This document shows, in pieces, positions 18,370 through 27,090 of a stretch of DNA of 47,798 nucleotides. Every line of letters begins with the position of its first letter. The stretch's first letter is position 1. Both the position numbers and the translations under genes were made by a program. The stretch spans positions 1-47,798 of the forward strand of contig CALRHH010000007.1 in NCBI GenBank assembly GCA_943359395.1, in the 5' to 3' direction. Below the pieces are notes generated by a model. That model did not search any database. It was not told the origin of the DNA and saw nothing but the letters and a program-made list of their open reading frames with translations. Origin of the DNA: Candidatus Nomurabacteria bacterium (lineage in GTDB: Bacteria > Patescibacteriota > Minisyncoccia > Phycocordibacterales > UBA2100).

Positions 18370-19473
18370 ATGCTTGAAGGGTTCAGAGGAGATACTGACG
18401 CGAACAAAAAATCTGAAGGTTTATCTGCACATCGTGAAAATGTGCCCCTGAGCGAACGTCCCTTTGACAGTGCAAGTGTCGTAGAATTGCCCGCAGAAAA
18501 GGAGAGCGGTAAGGAAACCCTCGTCCTCAATTCTTCGTGGGGCGTAGGTACCGATGTCTACGAACACGTACTCAGAGCCTTCAATGGAGCTGAGAAGGAT
18601 CGTCGAACGATTTGCATTGACCATCCACGCTGGGCAGGCACAACAGACGTACCGCCAGAAGAAAAAGAGTTGGTAAAAGAATACCCTCCAGAAGAAATCC
18701 GTAGGGCGCTCACCCTCATCAAAGTCTTGGAAGCGAAAAATGCTGGAGAAACTGCGGTGGTCGGACACTCAGAGGGGGCGGCGAGCTCGGCGATTGCCGC
18801 ACTCCTTCTTGCAAAAAGAGCGGCGGAAGGACGCCCTGGTCCCCGCATCCGAAACCTCGTTCTCTATGCTCCGGTCGGATTCATCGGCGAAGACACCCTC
18901 CCTCACATGGCAAAAGGCTTTGCTGCACAGCCAGCCATCACAGGAAAACGGGCGGAGAGTTTCGGGGCGTTACCTGTCAGTGAGGAGGAGCGCGCGGCTG
19001 CCGCGTCCGAGGGCCGCACGATTGCGAACTACGATGCAATTCCAGAAACTCCAGAGGATAAGGAGGGCGGCAGCAAACATCCGAAACAATTTCCGATGTA
19101 CCTCGCGACAAATCCTTATCGAGCTACAAAGGAGGTGTTGGGGATGGCAAACATCCAATTGATACCGTTAATCCGTACGCTGCGAGAACAATACGGTATT
19201 GGAGTTCTCGTGTGGAGTGCCGTTGACGATACCGTCTTTGAAACCTCAAAAATGGCAGGCACGATGGACGAAGCGGAGACCAAGAAACCGAAAGAGGACA
19301 GAATAATTATTCCGGGAACATTGCGGCCTGGAGATGTTGACGGATTTTATACCGTGCGGGGGGATCACTCCATCCCCTTTCCATATGCATCGATTATCGA
19401 AGGGCAACTGACAACGTTTGAGAAAAACCGGCAAAGTCGTTCGACCGCTACAAGCGGTACATCGGGCGGATGA
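18370..19473 (+). CDS. Alpha/beta hydrolase-like protein
   Basis: Nucleophile elbow VVGHSEGAASS, WSAVDDTVF (acid), GDHSIPF (His). Confidence 0.75.
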   Translation: MLEGFRGDTDANKKSEGLSAHRENVPLSERPFDSASVVELPAEKESGKETLVLNSSWGVGTDVYEHVLRAFNGAEKDRRTICIDHPRWAGTTDVPPEEKELVKEYPPEEIRRALTLIKVLEAKNAGETAVVGHSEGAASSAIAALLLAKRAAEGRPGPRIRNLVLYAPVGFIGEDTLPHMAKGFAAQPAITGKRAESFGALPVSEEERAAAASEGRTIANYDAIPETPEDKEGGSKHPKQFPMYLATNPYRATKEVLGMANIQLIPLIRTLREQYGIGVLVWSAVDDTVFETSKMAGTMDEAETKKPKEDRIIIPGTLRPGDVDGFYTVRGDHSIPFPYASIIEGQLTTFEKNRQSRSTATSGTSGG

Positions 19474-19954
19474 ATAGGAGGTAGACGTTGGCGAGGGCGA
19501 AACCTATCGCGAAGAGCCACGCAGCTTCAAGTGCATAGATTGTGAGGGTGCCCCCAAGGAGTGTGGCGCATGCAACGGCACCGAGAGCGTCTAGAAATAT
19601 CTTACGCTCAACAAGGGATTCGTGCGGGATGCGACCACGCATAAGAATGTACTTGAGTGACGCGGCGACAAAGAGGAACAGCGCCGCGAGCGCAAAATGC
19701 AGTGGCTCCCCTATCGAGAACGCGAGCGTGAGATACGCCAGGACGAGTACCGCGTCGACGAGAAGCTGCCGGACGTCATTGGGCTGAAGCGCGCCCCAGA
19801 AGCGTATCGAGAAAAAAGTGTTTACGACGAGAACCATATATATGATGAAATGCGGCAGAAGAAACGGGCTGACGATAGAATAAAAGAGGGCGGCGACAAT
19901 TCCTGCGAGCGCAAACGCCGATGTAGCGAGCCAAGATTTTGCGGTGGAGTTCAT
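19448..19954 (-). CDS. Multi-TM hypothetical membrane protein
   Basis: 168 aa, about 5 TM segments; ATGA overlap with upstream GT2 gene. Confidence 0.6.
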   Translation of the reverse strand: MNSTAKSWLATSAFALAGIVAALFYSIVSPFLLPHFIIYMVLVVNTFFSIRFWGALQPNDVRQLLVDAVLVLAYLTLAFSIGEPLHFALAALFLFVAASLKYILMRGRIPHESLVERKIFLDALGAVACATLLGGTLTIYALEAAWLFAIGFALANVYLLFIRPMYRL

Positions 19955-20685
19955 ACGCGCTCAATATCGTGATGGCCTACCGAATACGGACGATGAAAGA
20001 TGACGGGCCACAAATAGTTCGCCACATAGAGGGCGTTCGTGCGCACGATGCCCAGCTGCTGGAATCGCCGCGCAGAAGTGTTGATGTAAAAGCTCATGCG
20101 CCAGAGCGTCTTCCCCGCCTTATGCATGCGCCGTGCGATGTCTGTATCATCTCCGAAAAAAGCAATGGAGCGGTCGAAGCCTACGGATTGCAGAGTTGTT
20201 CTTTTCATCGCCATATTCCCGCCAAGAGCCATGAATCCGACCACGGCCGACGTCGCCGGCGCAGAAATCCACCAGAGCGAATTGAGTATGTAGCGCTTGT
20301 ACCACACGATGTCGTAGTAGCGATACGGGCCGCTCAAAAGCACGACGGCGGGATCCGCAAAGGCTTCTTCTATCTTCTCGATCCACCCTTCCGGCACTTG
20401 CGTATCTGCATCGATGTAGACAACTACGTCTCCCGTGGCATGTTCGAGGCCGGTCTGTCGGGCGTGTCCCGTCCCCTTCCTGTCTTCCCGGATGACGGTC
20501 ACTCCTTGCCGCTGCTTGGCTATCTCGGCAGTGTCATCCGTACTCGCGTTGTCGACGACGATTATCTGCTGGAGCTTTCCATGCGTATTCTTAATCGCGG
20601 AATCGAGACACGGACCGATGAACACAGATTCGTTGAATGCAGGAATGACGAGACTGATGGTCATACGCTTATAGATATTTCTCAA
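19951..20685 (-). CDS. Glycosyltransferase family 2
   Basis: ISLVIPAFNESVFIGPCLDSA, IIVVDNASTDDTAEIA, VVVYIDADTQVPEGWIE. Confidence 0.93.
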   Translation of the reverse strand: MRNIYKRMTISLVIPAFNESVFIGPCLDSAIKNTHGKLQQIIVVDNASTDDTAEIAKQRQGVTVIREDRKGTGHARQTGLEHATGDVVVYIDADTQVPEGWIEKIEEAFADPAVVLLSGPYRYYDIVWYKRYILNSLWWISAPATSAVVGFMALGGNMAMKRTTLQSVGFDRSIAFFGDDTDIARRMHKAGKTLWRMSFYINTSARRFQQLGIVRTNALYVANYLWPVIFHRPYSVGHHDIERV

Positions 20686-21007
20686 TGATTAATACTCCGC
20701 GCTTTATCGCCACAAACACATACGCCCACAAAAGCGGGAGCCAGACGGGCATAACTCCGAGTAAGCTGGTGCGCTCAAATGTTTCTACTCCAGTTGAGAT
20801 AAAAAAATATTCCGAGACAAAAAGCACTAAACACCCGATGACAAGGAAGAGAAGATCGTGCCTCCCATACCTGAGCGAAGATATGGCAATAATCGCGATG
20901 TATATTCCCGCGAGCAGGAAGTCGTTGCGCACATAGGGAATGAGCGCAATCATAAAGAAAATCGGAGCCGAGATAGCAATGAGACGGACGACCACGAATG
21001 TCGGCAT
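20669..21007 (-). CDS. Small multi-TM membrane protein
   Basis: MPTFVVVRLIAISAPIFFMIALIPYVRNDFLLAG...; ORF-track start lies inside the tRNA-His and is rejected. Confidence 0.65.
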   Translation of the reverse strand: MPTFVVVRLIAISAPIFFMIALIPYVRNDFLLAGIYIAIIAISSLRYGRHDLLFLVIGCLVLFVSEYFFISTGVETFERTSLLGVMPVWLPLLWAYVFVAIKRGVLIIEKYL

Positions 21008-21070
21008 GGCGTCATTATACCCTCTCCGCCAAAGCGAGAGCTGGGAATTGGATAGGAATATTTTTGTTTG

Positions 21071-21143
21071 GGCGATCGCCGGGAATTGAACCCGGATTGA
21101 GAGCTCCACAAGCTCCAGTGTTAACCGTTACACCACGATCGCC
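21071..21143 (-). tRNA. tRNA-His (GTG)
   Basis: Cloverleaf on minus strand; loop TTGTGGA gives GTG anticodon; encoded extra G-1 pairing with C73, as expected for tRNA-His. Confidence 0.93.
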
Positions 21144-21290
21144 ATCTACAAGCTGAGCTATTGCCAAGCGAGCCGAGTGAAGTAAAAGCTCGTTTTTACA
21201 TCCCTGGCGAGCGCAGGAAAGAAGAAGCTGCTTGCGGCTTATTTATAACAAATTCAACACTTCTGTGCGACCTTGCGCCGCCGGGAAAGT

Positions 21291-22394
21291 CTAGTTCTGT
21301 ATATCCGTTTGCGGGACAGGAACGTCGACATCAACGACAGTAAATGAAATCCGACCGATAAGCTGCCCGTACTGTGTGATGACGTTTACGCGCCACTTCC
21401 CTTCGACTATGCTCTTATAGAATGAGTACCCACGATATCCGCCGTCGCGCCCGCCGATAATCGGGTAACGTACCGTTGCTTTCGTCAGCCATTCGCCGAC
21501 GGATTCATCATAGTATTGCCACTCGTGCAGTACGACGGTAGAGATTCCTGTTGGCGCGAAAACCGCACTGTACGCATATGCGATACCGCTTTGCGTATGA
21601 TGGAAAATATTCGTATGCGGGATATACCTCCAGTACCACGATTCGGATTCCGCACCAAGGTGGAAGACGCCATCCTGCGTACGTTCGACGCTGTGATATA
21701 CGCCGGCGGCCTTTAGTGCAAGTGGCAGTGGAGGAATGGCGTGCGAGAAAAACAGTATGTTGAAAACGATAAAAATAACGGCAATGATGCGCGCTACACG
21801 AGTGCGCTCTCGCCTCAAAAGCTCGGGCATGAGGTACCCTACGAAACGCAGGAAAAGTGCAACTACCGCGAGGCTCATGAGACCGCTCACAACGAACATC
21901 CACTGGTCGATACGATGGAAGACAACGGGCAGAAAAAAAATGAGATATGAAAAAAGAACGGCAAAAAACATTGACATCTGGAATGAAAACTTCATGTACT
22001 GGCGCACGAAACGTTCGTTCCCCACAAGAAGTACTGCGACTATGGCGACAAATATCCAGCTCAGTGGAAAGCTGGCACTGCGGCTATAGAAAGAGAGGTA
22101 CCCACTAAACAGACCGCCGAATGCAAATTGAGCGGCGATGGCAATCAGCGGTGTAATCTTGAGCACCCACGAAGCGCGGATACGACCAGTCGTTATAAGA
22201 TTGAGTAGGACGATTGAAAGCGCAGCGAGTATGAGATAGGAAAACAAGAGCGCATGACTCGTCCACACATCTATTCGTTTCAAAAGAATGAGGTTGTCAG
22301 CGAGGAATCCCGAAATGAGCGCGAGTGGCGAGACGTAACGCATGTACCATGCCGCGAGCTCTTCCATACTCTTCGGAACGTAACGACGAATCAT
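21291..22394 (-). CDS. Multi-TM protein with C-terminal DUF2914-like domain
   Basis: About 7 TM then YHSVERTQDGVFHLGAESESWYWRYIPHTNIFHHTQSGIAYAYSAVFAPTG...GKWRVNVITQYGQLIGRISFTV. Confidence 0.65.
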   Translation of the reverse strand: MIRRYVPKSMEELAAWYMRYVSPLALISGFLADNLILLKRIDVWTSHALLFSYLILAALSIVLLNLITTGRIRASWVLKITPLIAIAAQFAFGGLFSGYLSFYSRSASFPLSWIFVAIVAVLLVGNERFVRQYMKFSFQMSMFFAVLFSYLIFFLPVVFHRIDQWMFVVSGLMSLAVVALFLRFVGYLMPELLRRERTRVARIIAVIFIVFNILFFSHAIPPLPLALKAAGVYHSVERTQDGVFHLGAESESWYWRYIPHTNIFHHTQSGIAYAYSAVFAPTGISTVVLHEWQYYDESVGEWLTKATVRYPIIGGRDGGYRGYSFYKSIVEGKWRVNVITQYGQLIGRISFTVVDVDVPVPQTDIQN

Positions 22395-22957
22395 AGGGAG
22401 CCTTTGTACGAGGGCGGGTTCTCGGAAACTCCCGCCCGATGATTCACAAGTCGCGTCAACGCGTAGAGAAGCGAGGACAGGCGGTTTGCGTACGCGCGGC
22501 TCGACTCGCTCACAATGCGCTCGCCGGATTCGTGCAATGTGACGAGCCTACGCTCTGCGCGGCGCGCGATAGCGCGCGCGATATCGAGTCGCGCGGAGAG
22601 TTCGGTGCCACCGGGCACGAGAAATGTTTTTATCGGCGGCATCTCTGCCTCGATACGATTAATCATGACGCCGAGCATTTCGACACTGGAGAGTGGGACA
22701 GATTTTTGCGCTCCGGCGACTTCTGCCTGCAGTGTGAAAAGGTGGTCTTGGACATCATGCAAAATAATTTTAATGGTGCGCTCTTGCACCATTAAATCTT
22801 CAGGGCATTCCGCTTTGCACCACCCGACGAGCGTATTGAGCTCATCGAGCATCCCGAGACACTCAAATATCGGACTCGCCTTGGATGCACGCTTCCCCGG
22901 CTCCGAATCAAAAAGTTTCGTCGTCCCGCCGTCGCCTTTGCCCGTGAAAAGTGCCAT
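22391..22957 (-). CDS. PduO/MMAB-type ATP:cob(I)alamin adenosyltransferase
   Basis: FTGKGDGGTTKLFDSEPGKRASK ... FLVPGGTELSARLDIARAIARRAERRLVTL ... YANRLSSLLYALTRLVNH. Confidence 0.92.
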   Translation of the reverse strand: MALFTGKGDGGTTKLFDSEPGKRASKASPIFECLGMLDELNTLVGWCKAECPEDLMVQERTIKIILHDVQDHLFTLQAEVAGAQKSVPLSSVEMLGVMINRIEAEMPPIKTFLVPGGTELSARLDIARAIARRAERRLVTLHESGERIVSESSRAYANRLSSLLYALTRLVNHRAGVSENPPSYKGSL

Positions 22958-23038
22958 GCGACAACTATATCAAAAGACTAGGAAAGGCTCGCGGCCTCGT
23001 CCGCCGACTCAGTATCACTGCGTCCGGCACAAAAGTAG

Positions 23039-23063
23039 AAAATCTGCCCTGCGGCAGATTTTT
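23039..23063. terminator. Strong bidirectional hairpin terminator
   Basis: AAAATCTGCC-CTGC-GGCAGATTTTT, 10-bp perfect stem. Confidence 0.75.
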
Positions 23064-23072
23064 CTATCTTCT

Positions 23073-23200
23073 GTGCCCGGGAGAGGACTCGGCCAAGAAC
23101 CCCTTTCGTCGCCGTCGCTCCGAAACGTTTCTCGGCCCTGCTCGCACAGCCCCGTCTTCTGACGGGGCCCCGGTGCTCGCTTTCTCGTCCTCTCCCGCAC
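23073..23200. repeat. Inverted-repeat element built from the tRNA-Leu 3' end; candidate structured RNA
   Basis: GTGCCCGGGAGAGGACTCG (23073-23091) and CTCGTCCTCTCCCGCAC (23184-23200) pair; inner hairpin GCCCCGTC-TTCT-GACGGGGC. Confidence 0.5.
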
Positions 23201-23202
23201 TA

Positions 23203-23247
23203 CAAAAAACAAATCACCCGACACGTGGTCGGGTTCGTTGTTTTTAG
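23203..23247 (-). terminator. tRNA-Leu trailer terminator hairpin
   Basis: Minus strand ACCCGAC-CACGT-GTCGGGT GATTTGTTTTTTG. Confidence 0.6.
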
Positions 23248-23331
23248 TGCCCGGGAGAGGACTCGAACCTCCACGCCCTTACGGGCTTATCCACCTCAAG
23301 GATAAATGTCTACCAATTTCAACACCCGGGC
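23248..23331 (-). tRNA. tRNA-Leu (GAG)
   Basis: Class II cloverleaf GCCCGGG...CTTATCC-TTGAGGT-GGATAAG...variable arm GCCCGTAAGGGC...GGTTCGAGTCC...CCCGGGCA; no CCA encoded. Confidence 0.95.
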
Positions 23332-23402
23332 ATCGCGACTCTGGTCAACTATACGCAACTTTTCCTAACTTTCAATCGCGCCAGAGAAAGACGGAGGGTT
23401 AT

Positions 23403-23843
23403 TCACCCTTCGCCTCCCCCCCCCTCCTCAGCGGCTGCTGGGGCTTCTTCTTTCGCAACGAGCTTAGTCACTCCTGAGACGTTGACCATCATGCGGGTGC
23501 GGCGTAACTGACGACGCGCTTCGCGGGCAACTTTGTCGCGAATGAAGTAAAGCTTCGCGCGACGTACGCGAGAACGCTTGATAAGTTCTATCTTTCCAAT
23601 CATCGGAGAATAGATAGGAAACACCTTCTCTACGCCGACACCGCTTGCAACTCGGCGCACCGTGAAGGTCCCGCCCGCCTCAGTGCCGTGTTTGCGCGCG
23701 AGTACCAACCCCTCAAAAGCCTGAAGACGTGTCTTCCCCTTTTCTTCAATTTTTTGCCAGACACGCACAGTATCTCCCGGTCGGAGGTCGAGATTCTTCC
23801 GTTCGTCCATGTCTACGGGTGAAATTTTGACTGCGTTTTTCAT
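23403..23843 (-). CDS. rplS: 50S ribosomal protein L19
   Basis: LRPGDTVRVWQKIEEKGKTRLQAFEGLVLARKHGTEAGGTFTVRRVASGVGVEKVFPIYSPMIGKIELIKRSRVRRAKLYFIRD. Confidence 0.98.
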   Translation of the reverse strand: MKNAVKISPVDMDERKNLDLRPGDTVRVWQKIEEKGKTRLQAFEGLVLARKHGTEAGGTFTVRRVASGVGVEKVFPIYSPMIGKIELIKRSRVRRAKLYFIRDKVAREARRQLRRTRMMVNVSGVTKLVAKEEAPAAAEEGGGGEG

Positions 23844-23900
23844 GTCGCGGCACTATACCACCCTCACCATAAACGGGCAACTTTCATGTCCCCTATTTAG

Positions 23901-23973
23901 TGCACCCTGTAGGACTCGAACCTACGACCTTCCCCGTGTAAAGGGGTTGCTCTACCAACTGAGCTAAGGGTGC
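23901..23973 (-). tRNA. tRNA-Val (TAC)
   Basis: Cloverleaf GCACCCTTAGCTCAGTTGGTAGAGC...CCCC-TTTACAC-GGGG...GTAGGTTCGAGTCCTAC AGGGTGCA. Confidence 0.92.
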
Positions 23974-23995
23974 GAACGCTCTTCGTCGAGCCGTG

Positions 23996-24067
23996 TGCCC
24001 TCGCGAGGAATCGAACCTCGAATAGCGGCTTAGAAGTCCGCAGTTATATCCATTTAACTACGAGGGC
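23996..24067 (-). tRNA. tRNA-Arg (TCT)
   Basis: Cloverleaf GCCCTCGTAGTTAAATGGATATAACTGCGGA-CTTCTAA-GCCGC...CGAGGTTCGATTCCTCG CGAGGGCA. Confidence 0.92.
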
Positions 24068-24374
24068 CTCCCTTTGTTTTACCCCAAAATCCGAACTGCG
24101 TATAGGTCCGTCTTCTGTGGCAGTTTGCACATCTTACCTCACACTTCTCGATTTCCCGTAATACAGACAACCACGAATAATGTCCCGAGAGCATCTTATG
24201 AATTCCTTTGAATTTATTGGTTCTGTCAATATGGTCAAAATCTAATACGATCGGGTCGTTTTCCCCACAATCTATACACTTTTTGGTACCCAGAAACTCC
24301 AAGAGTGCTTGCCGAACACGAACTCGGTGCCGCTTTTGGGCTGCATATAGCTTGACTCTGTCCTTGTAAACCAC
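24054..24374 (-). CDS. HNH-endonuclease-like zinc-finger protein (GTG start)
   Basis: KCIDCGENDPIVLDFDHIDRTNKFKGI ... EIEKCEVRCANCHRRRT. Confidence 0.85.
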   Translation of the reverse strand: MVYKDRVKLYAAQKRHRVRVRQALLEFLGTKKCIDCGENDPIVLDFDHIDRTNKFKGIHKMLSGHYSWLSVLREIEKCEVRCANCHRRRTYTQFGFWGKTKGGPRS

Positions 24375-24424
24375 CCGAGGATAGTACCATGTCGTTCTAA
24401 CCCTCGGATGGTCAACGACAGTTA

Positions 24425-24757
24425 TTAAAGACTCGGATCCTTTATATCTACAATGGAGTTCCTTTTCAAAACTTCGAATTCTGTTTTGCGCGCTTCGAAT
24501 GCACGTACTACCACGTTGAGTTCTCCTTTATTAAGTGCCGGTGGTGGTGGTGCCGACGTATCGAGAGCTTTGCTGAGATCGCCCAGTATGCGTACCGCTC
24601 CCCATGTGCTGTACGAAAACACAGCAACCAAAATACCAAGCGCAAGGATGAGCAACGCTTTCCAATACAGGTCCGCTATGAGCCGTAGGTGGTCAGGCTC
24701 GTTTTTGTTATCGAACGTCTCGCGTAATTCCCCCCACATTGAATTGAAAAATCTCAT
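24425..24757 (-). CDS. Small TM protein at the end of the pil operon
   Basis: MRFFNSMWGELRETFDNKNEPDHLRLIADLYWKALLILALGILVAVFSYSTWG; ATGA overlap with upstream pilO-like gene. Confidence 0.65.
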   Translation of the reverse strand: MRFFNSMWGELRETFDNKNEPDHLRLIADLYWKALLILALGILVAVFSYSTWGAVRILGDLSKALDTSAPPPPALNKGELNVVVRAFEARKTEFEVLKRNSIVDIKDPSL

Positions 24758-25299
24758 GACGATATGTCTGATGTGGTTAAGATGCGGATGTAAACGTTCA
24801 TGTGCCAAAGATTTGACGTATCGCCGGAAGACTTCGGAGTCCGTTCGATATCAACGCGAGTCACATTCGACGGAATAGGGAGCGTCTCAAATAGCCGGAC
24901 AGCGCGCACGAGGGCCGCAAACTTCCCGTCGGCAGTGACGGCGAAGCTCACTGCTTTCGGAGCAAGATCATTGGAAGTGGGCACACCTTCTGGCTGAGCA
25001 TCACCGAGCCTCACCGTGACACCACTTATTCTGCCGACTTCCTCTATCAAATACGCGGCGGAAACAACATCGACGTTTAAGAGTGTCTTGAGCTGACTGC
25101 TCTCCTTGGCCGTGTCGAGTGCAAGTGCATGTGTTCGAACCGCATGGGCATTCGCAACTGTTGCCATCTGTGTATCTCGAGCATCAGCCGCGCGCTGGCT
25201 TTCATCAGTATTGATTATCCACGCAAAGTATCCTACGAGAACCCACGCAATGCATGCAAGCGTGGCAATGAGAATGGCTGTGGACGTGCGATAGAGCAT
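24754..25299 (-). CDS. pilO: PilO-like type IV pilus inner-membrane protein
   Basis: Bitopic protein following pilM and pilN-like genes; N-terminal TM then coiled/ferredoxin-like region. Confidence 0.5.
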   Translation of the reverse strand: MLYRTSTAILIATLACIAWVLVGYFAWIINTDESQRAADARDTQMATVANAHAVRTHALALDTAKESSQLKTLLNVDVVSAAYLIEEVGRISGVTVRLGDAQPEGVPTSNDLAPKAVSFAVTADGKFAALVRAVRLFETLPIPSNVTRVDIERTPKSSGDTSNLWHMNVYIRILTTSDISS

Positions 25300-25304
25300 A
25301 CAAG

Positions 25305-25823
25305 TTAAAAGGCATCGGAAAGAGTTATCGAGAAACGGGCGCCTGGTTCTCCCGTGAGATCACCGATAGGAATTGAGACCATCTTCCACCGCGAGTCGCC
25401 CGACAGAGCCTGACGATACCCGTTAATTACCTCTCTGGTCGCTGCGGCACCCATGAGCATCACAGTCACTGGATTGCCGTATGAGTACGTGATGTGGTCG
25501 ATAGTAACACCAGACGGCTTAAGGGAAAGGGCCCGGGCAATCGCCGTAGTCGGAGTCGTCGTTGCGAGAAGCGGAGAGAGCGCTTTGAGCATTGTTTGTA
25601 TGGACGATACTGCCGCTCGGTCCGCATCGACCGTCTCTATAGCCGCCGCGCTCGAATTAGAGTTGATAGTTCCCGTGGCATGAAGAGCAAGGTAGCTTGG
25701 CAGTAGCGAAAGCGCGCAGAGAGCCGCCGCGAGAAGGCCTACGAGAGAGCCTGCGATAATGAAACGTATGCGATACATCCTCCAGACGGCTTTCTTTGCT
25801 TCGTGCGGCAGAATGTTACTCAT
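25305..25823 (-). CDS. pilN: PilN-like type IV pilus inner-membrane protein
   Basis: MSNILPHEAKKAVWRMYRIRFIIAGSLVGLLAAAL; immediately downstream of pilM, ATGA overlap. Confidence 0.6.
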   Translation of the reverse strand: MSNILPHEAKKAVWRMYRIRFIIAGSLVGLLAAALCALSLLPSYLALHATGTINSNSSAAAIETVDADRAAVSSIQTMLKALSPLLATTTPTTAIARALSLKPSGVTIDHITYSYGNPVTVMLMGAAATREVINGYRQALSGDSRWKMVSIPIGDLTGEPGARFSITLSDAF

Positions 25824-26956
25824 AGAGAAAGTGAGCGGAGGGCGAGACCCGCGGCGGTTGCATATTGCAGCGACTCGCGAGCGTTGAGAGTAGGGATGTA
25901 CTCGTCAAAATTACATACGTGTTGCCAAATGTCCGCAACCTCGGTCGGTGCCTGAACCCGCCCTGCAATATAATCGGGGAGACCCTTCAGGTTTGCACTA
26001 CCGCCGACAAGAACGATGCGTCCCACAGGCGTCATGCGTTCACCCTTCTCATTCCTGCGAGTATCCCAATAATGGTAGTGCCGTGCGACCTCATCGGCCA
26101 ATGCTGACGCGGCTCCGACTATCGCTTCCATTCCGGGTGATTTCGCTCCCGCCTTCGGGAGGAGCCCCTGCTCATTCTTGAATATCTGCGTCTCATCCAA
26201 CGAGAGAGACAATTTCTCCGCTATCGCTTTCGTAATTATGTCACCGCCGACTTCAACCGTAGACGTGAAGATGGGAATTCCCCGCTTCAATACTGCGAAA
26301 CCCGTACGCGCACGACCGAAGTCAACGAGGAGCGTCACCGGCTCATCGGGAGCATCCGAAGATATCGCACGGGCAATAGACCGCGCTTCAATTTCTAGAG
26401 AAAGGAGATGGATGCCCGCAGCCTCAAACGCCTCGACGTAGGCCTCGGCCAATTCACGGGAAAACACCGCAACTCCGATATCCTCCCCCACCCCATCGTC
26501 GTGTTTCTGTATAATATCAAAATCAAAAACGGCAGCGCTGGGAGCTATAGGAACCCGACCTTCAAATTCAAATTCAATCCTGCTGATTGCCTGGTCGTGA
26601 CGCGTCCCCTCTGGCACATGCATCTCAAATACGTATGCAGCCTCTTCGGGAAGTGCCGCATGTGCACATTCGATTCCCCCGAGGTGTTTTTTTGTCTCTG
26701 CGAGCACATGCGCGAGCGCGCTAACGTCTTGAATTGTTCCATTGACTACGATGCCCGCTTCAATCGGTATTTCGCCATAAGACTCGATGCGGTAACGGCT
26801 TTTGTACGGCTCGAGCACAAGCCATTTTACGGATGCATCTGAAATATCGATGCCCGCAGCACGCGGATAAATCATGACGGGAGTGGGGAACCACCGCGCA
26901 AGATTATGAGAGAGCGCTGTGGCACTCGACGAGAGTCCGCTCGCGGCAAATTTCAT
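25820..26956 (-). CDS. pilM: Type IV pilus assembly protein PilM
   Basis: RAAGIDISDASVKWLVLEPYKSRYRIESYGEIPIEAGIVVNGTIQD; actin-like LLVDFGRARTGFAVLKRGIPIFTSTVEVGGDIIT; VGGSANLKGLPDYI. Confidence 0.92.
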   Translation of the reverse strand: MKFAASGLSSSATALSHNLARWFPTPVMIYPRAAGIDISDASVKWLVLEPYKSRYRIESYGEIPIEAGIVVNGTIQDVSALAHVLAETKKHLGGIECAHAALPEEAAYVFEMHVPEGTRHDQAISRIEFEFEGRVPIAPSAAVFDFDIIQKHDDGVGEDIGVAVFSRELAEAYVEAFEAAGIHLLSLEIEARSIARAISSDAPDEPVTLLVDFGRARTGFAVLKRGIPIFTSTVEVGGDIITKAIAEKLSLSLDETQIFKNEQGLLPKAGAKSPGMEAIVGAASALADEVARHYHYWDTRRNEKGERMTPVGRIVLVGGSANLKGLPDYIAGRVQAPTEVADIWQHVCNFDEYIPTLNARESLQYATAAGLALRSLSL

Positions 26957-27064
26957 TCCACAATTATACCCTGTGAGATACGGATGTTTGGCGTTTTTCT
27001 GTTCTCGGAGTGTGTAATACAACTGCCCTGCGATAACTTGTGGATTTTCATCTCCTTGGGTAAA

Positions 27065-27090
27065 ACCTCAAGAAATTATTTGAGGCGTGT
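27065..27090 (-). terminator. Terminator hairpin overlapping stop codon of the tRNA-binding gene
   Basis: Minus strand CCTCAA-ATAATTTC-TTGAGG TTTT. Confidence 0.55.

Noticed and set aside
20669-21109. ORF-track start of the 146-aa protein
   Set aside because: Start lies inside tRNA-His; MPTF at 21007 has TATAAT 6 nt upstream.
23073-23200. Second tRNA gene suggested by the tRNA-Leu 3' end copy
   Set aside because: No T-loop (TTGGCCGAGTCC instead of GGTTCGAGTCC), no anticodon arm; only the 3' 19-mer is shared.
23015-23224. 69-aa minus ORF in the tRNA-Leu intergenic region
   Set aside because: Crosses two strong hairpins and repeats; composition follows the palindromes, not protein-like.
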